Source: an uncultured Bacteroidota bacterium (GTDB taxonomy: Bacteria; Bacteroidota; Bacteroidia; Chitinophagales; Chitinophagaceae). From it: a stretch of 5,392 bases of DNA. How positions within the stretch are numbered: position 1 is the first letter of the stretch; every line of letters starts with the position of its first letter. Shown here one piece after another: positions 1 to 4,709 of the stretch. Location: contig CAIYVS010000161.1 of assembly GCA_903929655.1 (NCBI GenBank), positions 1 to 5,392 on the forward strand. The letters run 5' to 3'. Below the pieces are notes generated by a model. It did not search any database. It had not been told where the DNA came from and saw only the letters and a program-made list of their open reading frames with translations. Made by a program: the position numbers and the translations under genes.

Positions 1-387
1 ATAGCCCGCCAGATAGCAGAGGCGAAGGAAAAAGGTGATCTGAAAGAAAACGCTGAATATGATGCTGCCAAAGAGGCCCAAGGGCATCATGAGGCAAAGA
101 TCGCACATCTTGAGACAGCAATAGTTTCAGCCCGTATCCTGGATTCAAAAGATATAGACATCAGCAAAGTATCGGTGCTCAGCAAAGTAAAAGTTACCAA
201 TCTTAGTAATAAAAAAGTGGTGGAGTACCAGATTGTTTCTGAGCGGGAAGCTGATCTGAAAACAGGCAAAATATCGGTTACTTCACCCATTGGTAAAGGC
301 CTGCTGGGCAAAAAAATAGGAGAAGTGGCGGAAATAACTGCTCCCAGCGGCGTTGTTAAATTTAAAGTCGAAGCTATTTCAATCTGA
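1..387 (+). CDS. greA: Transcription elongation factor GreA, 5'-truncated by window edge
   Basis: GreA binds the secondary channel of RNA polymerase and stimulates cleavage of backtracked transcripts, so that stalled complexes restart. The frame is open from base 1 to the TGA at 385-387, giving 128 visible residues. The family is about 157 long, so roughly 28 N-terminal residues lie outside the window. The tip of the coiled-coil domain is visible as GDLKENAEYDAAKEAQG near visible residues 12-28. The acidic pair D13 and E16 corresponds to D41 and E44 of E. coli GreA, which position the catalytic magnesium. The C-terminal FKBP-like domain follows from about residue 53, with the typical ISVTSPIGKGLLGKKIGE and a final V-KFKVEAISI strand. 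The acidic tip is intact, so the protein should be active. The next gene starts 4 nt after the stop, which indicates a shared transcript. Identification is secure. Confidence 0.96.
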   Translation: MARQIAEAKEKGDLKENAEYDAAKEAQGHHEAKIAHLETAIVSARILDSKDIDISKVSVLSKVKVTNLSNKKVVEYQIVSEREADLKTGKISVTSPIGKGLLGKKIGEVAEITAPSGVVKFKVEAISI

Positions 388-391
388 TGAT

Positions 392-784
392 ATGAGTAGT
401 ATCTTTTCTAAAATAATTGCCGGTGAGATACCCTCATATAAAATTGCAGAAGACGACCATTTTTTTGCCTTCCTTGATATCTTCCCTTTAGCTGAAGGGC
501 ATGTGCTGGTAGTGCCAAAGCAGGAAGTGGATAAGATATTTGATGTAAGTGATGAATACCTGGGGAGATGGTTGCTGTTTGCCAGACCCATTGCCAAAGC
601 TATCGAAAAATTTTTCCCCTGTAACCGTTGCGGCATTTCAGTTATCGGATTGGAAGTACCACATGCCCATATGCACCTCGTGCCCATCAACTCATCTGAT
701 GACCTGAACTTTACAAGACCAAAATTAAAGCTGAGTGAGGAGAAGATGAAGGAGATACAGCGAAGGATCAAGGAGGCTTTATAA
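392..784 (+). CDS. HIT (histidine triad) family nucleotide-binding protein
   Basis: This is a 130-residue Hint/HIT-family protein. Members are small dimeric nucleotide hydrolases or transferases that use a histidine triad to act on AMP-linked or dinucleoside polyphosphate substrates; the substrate here cannot be read from sequence. The triad HAHMHLV is at residues 91-97 and is complete. The N-terminal half carries the family blocks FSKIIAGEIPSYK (5-17) and FLDIFPLAEGHVLVVPK (27-43). I chose the ATG at 392 because the protein then opens with the family start MSSIFSKI. An ATG at 353 in the same frame would only add residues encoded inside greA. Many HIT proteins have zinc-binding Cys at the CIFCKI position; here these are Ser (SIFSKI), so that site is absent. 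The gene follows greA by 4 nt and is probably cotranscribed, possibly by translational coupling. The length is normal for the family. Confidence 0.93.
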   Translation: MSSIFSKIIAGEIPSYKIAEDDHFFAFLDIFPLAEGHVLVVPKQEVDKIFDVSDEYLGRWLLFARPIAKAIEKFFPCNRCGISVIGLEVPHAHMHLVPINSSDDLNFTRPKLKLSEEKMKEIQRRIKEAL

Positions 785-794
785 GCTCTTTTTT
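773..794 (+). terminator. Possible intrinsic terminator at the end of the greA-HIT transcript
   Basis: The last codons of the HIT gene can fold with the bases after its stop. The arm GAGGCTT (773-779) pairs with AAGCTC (783-788), with one bulged G at 775 and a three-base loop. A run of six T (789-794) follows directly. The stem is short and bulged, so strength is doubtful. The position, between two convergent genes only 8 bp apart, is where a terminator is expected. Confidence 0.4.
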
Positions 795-1080
795 ACCCTA
801 CCTGCGTTACGCTCCATGCCTGTGGCTTATCTGCAAATAATGCTTTTGTTCTTGCCCATGTATCTTTAAAAAATTCTGAAAAGCGGTAATGGTTTAGATG
901 TTCTTCGCTGTCCCAGATGCTGTAGGTGAAAAAAATATTCTTGTCGTGTGCATCCTGCCATAGTTCCAGGTGATTGCAGCCTGCAAATTCTTTTATCAGG
1001 TGTTTTCGCTCTTCAAATAGTTTTTGAAATTCTTTTACTGCATCCCAGCGAAAACTCATTTGTACAAGGCGTATGATCAT
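793..1080 (-). CDS. ABM-like (antibiotic biosynthesis monooxygenase fold) small protein
   Basis: This 95-residue protein has the size and pattern of the ABM / dimeric alpha-beta barrel family. A first strand MIIRLVQMSF (1-10) is followed by a helix with VKEFQKLFEERKHLIKEFAGC (15-35), a strand and loop HLELWQDAHDKNIFFTYSIW (37-56), then the typical DSEEHLNHYRFSEFFKDTW (57-75) helix and a final strand AWSVTQVG. Such proteins include cofactor-free monooxygenases and many uncharacterised small proteins, so oxygenase activity is not established here. The start at 1080 is supported by the 4-nt ATGA overlap with the stop of the upstream gene (1077-1079), a classic sign of coupled translation. A second Met at residue 8 would destroy the first strand. 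It is the distal gene of a two-gene operon and converges on the HIT gene with an 8-bp gap. Confidence 0.82.
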   Translation of the reverse strand: MIIRLVQMSFRWDAVKEFQKLFEERKHLIKEFAGCNHLELWQDAHDKNIFFTYSIWDSEEHLNHYRFSEFFKDTWARTKALFADKPQAWSVTQVG

Positions 1081-1868
1081 TCGAAGAAGATTTTTATGGT
1101 ATAATAAATATTGCTTTCACCGCTGAGACGCAGGCCAAACAGCCCTGCTGCTTTACTGCGGTTAAGGGCTATTTCCATATATCCGTTGGAATTGAACCTG
1201 CATAGTTTCTCACCCTCGCGCACATCATTGTAATGCCTGCTGATCTCTGTTATTTCTTCATCGCGCATAAATTGTATGCGAAAGTGCCTGCCATTCCTGA
1301 ATTGGTGAAACTGCTGCTCTGTAATATTGATGATGACATTTTCATACCGGTCTATATGTATTACCTGGCACTCTACGTGGTCTGGCTTAATAAGTGGCTG
1401 GAAGTTTTTGGTAAGATTTTTCAGTTCATATACTTCCAGTTTCAGTTCGGCAGCTTTTTTTGTTTGCAGTTCTTTTACCAATTCTGCTATCCGCCTCATC
1501 CAGTCTTTAAAAATGCCGGGGGCTTTCAGTTCATAGCAATTCCATACCTTTTCAATATCTGTTCCGAATGCGATTGATAAAAGACCATTGTCCGGGCTGA
1601 GAAAATAATGGCCATCTTTCTCAGCTAAAAGCAACCTGGGCGTCTTTTCTGAAAAAATATCAAGAAGTATGACATGGCAGGAGCCTGGAGGAAAGTTGCG
1701 GTAGGCAGAAACAAGCAGGTATGCGGCCTGTTGTAAATGAAAAGGTTCTGTAAGGTGAGATATATCAACAATAGGCAATGTAGGGCCCTGCTGCAGCAAA
1801 ATGCCCTTTACAGATGCTACGGAAGCATCCTGAAGGCCAAAATCTGAGAGTAAGGTAACGCATGCCAT
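1077..1868 (-). CDS. SAM hydroxide adenosyltransferase (DUF62)-like protein, divergent active site
   Basis: This 263-residue protein belongs to the family of SAM hydrolases, chlorinases and fluorinases, which attack S-adenosylmethionine at C5' and release methionine. N-terminal domain: VTLLSDFGLQDASVASVKGIL (4-24), IVDISHLTEPFHLQQAAYLL (33-52), FPPGSCHVILLD (59-70) and FLSPDNGLLSIAFG (89-102) follow the family closely. C-terminal beta-barrel domain: HIDRYENVIINI (171-182, family form is H-D-GN-TNI) and FNSNGYMEIALNRSKAAGLFGL (225-246). Two signature segments are altered. The DPGVG-R loop reads DIFSEKTPR (70-78), and the HGRDIFAP segment with the triad His is replaced by APGIFKDWM (116-124) without His. 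Asp70 and Arg78 may still fill two triad positions. Catalysis is therefore uncertain. The start is fixed by the first strand, which begins at residue 4. The downstream ABM-like gene overlaps by 4 nt. Confidence 0.85.
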   Translation of the reverse strand: MACVTLLSDFGLQDASVASVKGILLQQGPTLPIVDISHLTEPFHLQQAAYLLVSAYRNFPPGSCHVILLDIFSEKTPRLLLAEKDGHYFLSPDNGLLSIAFGTDIEKVWNCYELKAPGIFKDWMRRIAELVKELQTKKAAELKLEVYELKNLTKNFQPLIKPDHVECQVIHIDRYENVIINITEQQFHQFRNGRHFRIQFMRDEEITEISRHYNDVREGEKLCRFNSNGYMEIALNRSKAAGLFGLRLSGESNIYYTIKIFFE

Positions 1869-1875
1869 GAGTAAA

Positions 1876-1906
1876 CAAATGTACTTTGCAAATAGGGTAT
1901 GGCAAA
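1876..1906 (-). promoter_or_regulatory. Bacteroidota-type promoter for the DUF62/ABM operon
   Basis: Read on the minus strand, a -33 element TTTG (1903-1906) is separated by 19 bases from a perfect -7 element TACATTTG (1876-1883). This matches the Bacteroidota consensus TTTG-N19-TAnnTTTG in sequence and spacing. Only 7 bases separate the -7 element from the ATG at 1868, so transcription should begin at or within a few bases of the start codon. This implies a leaderless or nearly leaderless mRNA. Confidence 0.7.
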
Positions 1907-1921
1907 GTTTGAAAAGGATTG

Positions 1922-1940
1922 ATCGGCTAAATTACCCGAT
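1922..1940. repeat. Imperfect 19-bp palindrome in the divergent intergenic region
   Basis: The sequence ATCGGCTAAATTACCCGAT is symmetric about position 1931 in eight of nine base pairs; the only mismatch is C1927/C1935. It lies 16 bp upstream of the -33 element of the minus-strand operon and about 85 bp upstream of the lipoprotein start. The placement between divergent genes is what one expects of an operator for a dimeric regulator, but no regulator gene is in the window, so this role is inferred. Chance cannot be excluded for one site. Confidence 0.35.
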
Positions 1941-1972
1941 AATACTGCTCCAGGTCTAAAATATTTAAAGAA

Positions 1973-2005
1973 TCTGTCCGTTATAAAAAGGGTTCCTTAT
2001 TTTTA
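1973..2005 (+). promoter_or_regulatory. Weak candidate promoter for the beta-helix lipoprotein gene
   Basis: TATTTTTA (1998-2005) matches TAnnTTTG except for the last base. An imperfect -33 element TCTG (1973-1976) lies 21 bases upstream. The implied start of transcription near 2010 would leave a leader of about 15 bases before the ATG at 2026. Both elements are imperfect, so this is only the best candidate in this interval. Confidence 0.25.
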
Positions 2006-2025
2006 CAGGATTAGCAAACGGATAC

Positions 2026-3465
2026 ATGCAGTTCAGGCTTTCACATTTCATTATATTTATTATTATAGGGATCACTATTTTAAGTGCATCTTGTAAAAAA
2101 CAAATACAAACCCTTAATACGGGTGGTAATTTATCCTTTTCAACAGATACCCTCACTTTCGATACGGTGTTTACCAGCTTAGGTAGTTTTACCACATGGT
2201 TGAAAATTTACAATCCCAATTCAGAACAGGTAAGTATCGGTTCCATCAGGATGCTGCACGGCAGCAGTACTTATTTTCGCCTGAATATAGACGGCGCGGC
2301 TGGAAACACTGCCACTAATGTAAAAATTGCGCCTAACGACAGCATCTACGTATTTGCAACAGTACTCGTAGATCCCACTAATACAGCTACGCCCTTTTTA
2401 ATAAGCGACAGTCTTGTCGCGACACTCAATGGAAAGGATTATTATGTTCCATTCGAGGCTTATGGACAAAATGCCCATTATTTTGTGGGCGACACCCTGG
2501 ATACGCAAACCTGGATACCGGACTTGCCTTATGTAATTATACATAGCGCAGAGGTGAATCCCGGTCAAACCCTAACCATCAAGCCTGGGTGCCATATTTA
2601 TATGCACCAGGACTCAAGACTGATAGTTGCGGGTACCTTAATAGCGAAAGGCACAAACACGGATACCATTGTTTTCCAGGGAGACAGGCTGGACAGGGCT
2701 TATTTTGGATACCAGGGCTACCCCGGCGAATGGGGTGGGCTTTATTTCACTCCGTATAGCCAGGGCAGTGTATTGGACTACGTCAATTTGGAGAACGGGG
2801 GAAATTCAGCTTTGAATGCACCGGCTGCCGTTATAGAAACAGTGCTGGATTCTGTAAACGATCATAATCATCCGCAATTGACAATTATGCACAGCCTGAT
2901 ACAGAATTCTTTGGGTGATGGCATATTTAATTATGCGGGTACGGTTGTTGCAAGCAATTGCCTTATTAATACCTGTGGCGGCTGGTGCTTTGATAACCAG
3001 TACGGAGGTTTTGACTCTCTTGTCAATTGCACTTTTGTATGTTACGGAACCGATAAGGTGGACCATACCCAATATGGCACCGGGCTGATAGTGAATTATT
3101 ATGTAGACGCCAATTACAACCATATTCCCAACAACCTCAACGCCGTGATGCGTAACTGCATCGTTTATGGCTCATTGGAGAATGAACTGATCTGCGATTA
3201 TGCGAGTGGAGCTGCCTCCAATTTAACTATAGATCATTGTTTTATTAAGGCAGATAGTATAGCAAGCTTTGTAAACAATCAGCATAATATTTTAAGTAAA
3301 GATCCGCAATTTGTTAATTCCGCTACCTGGGATTATCATCTTAAAGCAGGCTCTCCCGCTATTGGCGCGGGGGTGATAACTGTGCCTCCTCTGAGTGATG
3401 ATCTGGAAGGCAATTCCCGCTCTCAAAGCGCAGGCTATGATGTGGGTTGTTATATATACAAGTAA
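2026..3465 (+). CDS. Lipoprotein with Ig-like domain, right-handed beta-helix and C-terminal choice-of-anchor-Q-like tail
   Basis: This 479-residue protein is exported and lipid-anchored. A hydrophobic signal (about residues 7-20) ends in LSASC, with Cys23 as the likely lipidated residue. The next residues KKQIQ lack the acidic surface-export signal known from Bacteroidota, so a periplasm-facing location is more likely (inference). Residues about 35-147 resemble an Ig-like/ASPM-HYDIN-type domain (LTFDTVFTSLGSFTTWLKIYNPN). From about 163 comes a beta-helix opening of a widespread type: WIPDLPYVII, VNPGQTLTIKPGCHIYM, LIVAGTLIAKGTNTDTIVFQG. Rung-like repeats follow, including IMHSLIQNS, ASNCLINTC, LVNCTFVCY, MRNCIVYGS and IDHCFIKAD. 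The end, KDPQFV...WDYHLKAGSPAIGAG and YDVGCYIYK, matches the tail common to secreted beta-helix proteins (choice-of-anchor Q type). No polysaccharide lyase catalytic signature was recognised, so the ligand or substrate is unknown. It is a single-gene unit, divergent from the DUF62 operon and convergent with idi (19-bp gap). Confidence 0.88.
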   Translation: MQFRLSHFIIFIIIGITILSASCKKQIQTLNTGGNLSFSTDTLTFDTVFTSLGSFTTWLKIYNPNSEQVSIGSIRMLHGSSTYFRLNIDGAAGNTATNVKIAPNDSIYVFATVLVDPTNTATPFLISDSLVATLNGKDYYVPFEAYGQNAHYFVGDTLDTQTWIPDLPYVIIHSAEVNPGQTLTIKPGCHIYMHQDSRLIVAGTLIAKGTNTDTIVFQGDRLDRAYFGYQGYPGEWGGLYFTPYSQGSVLDYVNLENGGNSALNAPAAVIETVLDSVNDHNHPQLTIMHSLIQNSLGDGIFNYAGTVVASNCLINTCGGWCFDNQYGGFDSLVNCTFVCYGTDKVDHTQYGTGLIVNYYVDANYNHIPNNLNAVMRNCIVYGSLENELICDYASGAASNLTIDHCFIKADSIASFVNNQHNILSKDPQFVNSATWDYHLKAGSPAIGAGVITVPPLSDDLEGNSRSQSAGYDVGCYIYK

Positions 3466-3484
3466 TGAATCGTTTTGCTGAATC

Positions 3485-4015
3485 CTAAGAACTACTACCT
3501 ACAAAAGCACGAAAATTGGGTAATGTCAGGTGCAACCATGGTGTAAATGACTCAGGCACGGCCTTCATCATTTTTTCCAGGTTATCGATAGTAATGTATT
3601 GGTAGTCCTGCACCTCTTCTTTATTTATTTCAATAGCTCCATTATAATGTCCTAAAAAAATGTGGTCATATTCATTCTCAATAAGTTCATTACCGACCTC
3701 CGCCTTATATCTTAATGTAAAAATAGATTCCAGTTCGCAATCAAATCCCATCTCTTCCTGCAAACGTCTGTGTGCAGCAGCTATAGTGCTTTCTGCAGGC
3801 TTAGGATGTGAACAGCAGGTATTGCTCCACAGCCCGCCTGAATGGTATTTTTCCTCTGCTCTTTGCTGCAGCAGTAATTCGTTTTTATCATTCATTACAA
3901 AAACAGAAATTGCCCTGTGCAATGCCCCGCTTTTATGGGCTTCCATTTTGCCCATAGTGCCCAGCCACTCATCACGTTCGTTTACAATTATTACTTCATC
4001 TTTATTAGGCGCCAT
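3485..4015 (-). CDS. idi: Isopentenyl-diphosphate delta-isomerase, type 1
   Basis: Idi interconverts isopentenyl diphosphate and dimethylallyl diphosphate, the starter units for isoprenoids such as quinones, carotenoids and undecaprenyl carriers. The 176-residue length is normal for the type 1 (Nudix-fold, metal-dependent) enzyme. Key residues are present: His27 and His33 (metal ligands equal to E. coli H25 and H32), SNTCCSHP (64-71) with catalytic Cys68 and metal ligand His70, and ENEYDH (113-118) with the acidic pair Glu113 and Glu115. The degenerate Nudix box AESTIAAAHRRLQEEMGF is at 74-91, and FTPW (157-160) carries the conserved Trp near the active site. The ATG at 4015 gives the usual short lead before VIIVNERDEWLGTMGKMEAH. 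The upstream bases are A-rich (AATAAAAAGCA) without a Shine-Dalgarno site. The gene stands alone: convergent with the lipoprotein gene and divergent from the toxin-antitoxin pair across 161 bp. Confidence 0.96.
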   Translation of the reverse strand: MAPNKDEVIIVNERDEWLGTMGKMEAHKSGALHRAISVFVMNDKNELLLQQRAEEKYHSGGLWSNTCCSHPKPAESTIAAAHRRLQEEMGFDCELESIFTLRYKAEVGNELIENEYDHIFLGHYNGAIEINKEEVQDYQYITIDNLEKMMKAVPESFTPWLHLTLPNFRAFVGSSS

Positions 4016-4038
4016 TGCTTTTTATTTATAAAGTATTG

Positions 4039-4070
4039 CAAGTTATGGGCTTAATGTGAAATAAATCAAA
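4039..4070 (-). promoter_or_regulatory. Weak candidate promoter for idi
   Basis: On the minus strand a perfect TTTG (4067-4070) lies 21 bases upstream of TAACTTG (4039-4045), which resembles TAnnTTTG with one T missing. This would start transcription about 25-30 bases before the idi ATG. The -7 match is imperfect. A second near-match, TACTTTAT, lies closer to the gene but has no -33 partner. Confidence 0.25.
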
Positions 4071-4133
4071 ATCGGGGCATAGAGATTATATTATTTTGTA
4101 TGAGGCTATGTGCAATTAACATGACCCTTATAC

Positions 4134-4171
4134 TTTGTTTTATGAAAATTAAGTAAATTTGTGAAAAGGGG
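4134..4171 (+). promoter_or_regulatory. Candidate promoter and ribosome binding site of the toxin-antitoxin operon
   Basis: A perfect -7 element TAAATTTG (4154-4161) lies 15 bases before the antitoxin ATG. TTTG (4134-4137) is 16 bases upstream of it, shorter than the usual 19 or more, so the -33 assignment is uncertain. AAGGGG (4166-4171), 5 bases before the ATG, is a Shine-Dalgarno-like site. It is the only clear one in the window, which suggests that antitoxin translation is stronger than that of the toxin. A short leader of about 10 bases is implied. No clear inverted-repeat operator was found over the promoter. Confidence 0.45.
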
Positions 4172-4176
4172 TAAAT

Positions 4177-4407
4177 ATGACTAATGCAGTAATAAGGCAA
4201 CAATTGCACCAGTATATAGATGTTGCTGATGACAGGAAAATTGAAGCGATTTATAACCTTGTTAGAAGTGATATGGGTAATGCAAAATATACTCCGGAAG
4301 AACTGGAAAAGTTTTATAGTACGCTGGAAAAATATTTGAAGGGAGAAATGCCGGTATTTGCTACTGAGGATGCGCATGATTATGTAAGGCAAAACAAAAA
4401 AAAGTAA
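4177..4407 (+). CDS. Antitoxin of a RelE/ParE-class toxin-antitoxin pair
   Basis: This 76-residue protein is probably the antitoxin of the toxin encoded directly downstream. It would bind and neutralise that protein and may repress its own promoter. The N-terminal part IRQQLHQYIDVADDRKIEAIYNLVRSDM (6-33) resembles small Bacteroidota antitoxin-like proteins that precede RelE/ParE toxins. It is followed by YTPEELEKFYSTLEKYLKGE (38-57), helical and charged, and a basic tail ending in NKKK. No DNA-binding fold (ribbon-helix-helix, Phd or Xre) could be recognised, so autoregulation is unproven. Assignment rests on size, gene order and partner. The end of the gene contains a run of eight A (4396-4403). 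The TAA (4405-4407) is followed without a spacer by the toxin ATG in the same frame, so the toxin probably depends on ribosomes finishing the antitoxin. The pair looks more AT-rich than neighbouring genes. Confidence 0.75.
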   Translation: MTNAVIRQQLHQYIDVADDRKIEAIYNLVRSDMGNAKYTPEELEKFYSTLEKYLKGEMPVFATEDAHDYVRQNKKK

Positions 4408-4695
4408 ATGAAGTTTAAAATAGCAGTCTCACTTATTGCACGAGAAGAGACTCTGGAGGCTGTTATTTATTATGAAGATATACGTTTAGGGCTAGGGGAA
4501 GATTTTTTGGAAGATCTGGATGAGCGTTACATAGCAATTTCCGAAAACCCTTATGCATATAGTTATACTGACAATAAATGTATTTTAAGAGATGTTAGCC
4601 TTAACCGTTTTCCATACGTCGTGATTTACAAGATACAGCCTGAAAATATTGTAATTATTTCAGTTCATAATACCCATAAGAAAATTACAGAATAA
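4408..4695 (+). CDS. RelE/ParE-superfamily toxin (plasmid stabilisation type)
   Basis: This 95-residue protein matches the ParE/RelE toxin superfamily, whose members cleave mRNA at the ribosome (RelE type) or poison DNA gyrase (ParE type). The N-terminal helices carry the typical EETLEAVIYYEDIRLGLGEDFLEDLDERYIAISENP (13-48). The strand region contains ILRDVSLNRFPYVVIYKI (59-76), with Arg61, Arg67 and the FPY block, and the last strand reads IVIISVHNTHKK (81-92). The sequence pattern is nearer the ParE-like/plasmid-stabilisation branch than classic RelE. The target cannot be decided from sequence. The usual basic H-x-x-R end motif is changed to HNTHK, which leaves His87, His90 and Lys91 as polar candidates. 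The protein is full length with no frameshift. The start abuts the antitoxin stop and has only A-rich sequence before it. TIGR02757 follows after 14 bp. Confidence 0.85.
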   Translation: MKFKIAVSLIAREETLEAVIYYEDIRLGLGEDFLEDLDERYIAISENPYAYSYTDNKCILRDVSLNRFPYVVIYKIQPENIVIISVHNTHKKITE

Positions 4696-4709
4696 TCCTA
4701 TTTTCCGAA

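Noticed and set aside
379..771. Long minus-strand open frame opposite the HIT gene
   Set aside because: It is the shadow of a secure HIT gene; the translation is Ser/Ile-rich with no recognisable domain.
1233..1577. Two overlapping plus-strand open frames inside the DUF62-like gene
   Set aside because: They are antisense to conserved coding sequence, aromatic-rich with no domain pattern, and have no promoter.
2806..3123. Minus-strand open frame inside the lipoprotein gene
   Set aside because: The plus-strand frame has clear beta-helix repeats here; the antisense product has no features of a real protein.
3466..3484. Repeat GAATC...GAATC between the lipoprotein gene and idi as a bidirectional terminator
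   Set aside because: The copies are direct, not inverted, so no hairpin forms; no terminator is visible here.
3660..4031. Plus-strand open frame opposite idi
   Set aside because: Antisense to the Idi catalytic blocks, Ser/Leu-rich and without a known domain.
4078..4110. Inverted repeat CATAG...CTATG upstream of the toxin-antitoxin genes
   Set aside because: Arms of only 5 bp spaced 23 bp apart, away from the candidate promoter; expected by chance in AT-rich DNA.
4066..4392. Minus-strand open frame opposite the antitoxin
   Set aside because: Low-complexity Ile/Phe-rich product; the plus strand has a better start, ribosome site and partner gene.
4396..4404. Programmed frameshift joining antitoxin and toxin at the A8 run
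   Set aside because: Both genes are in the same frame, so a shift would not join them; the shifted frames stop within a few codons.
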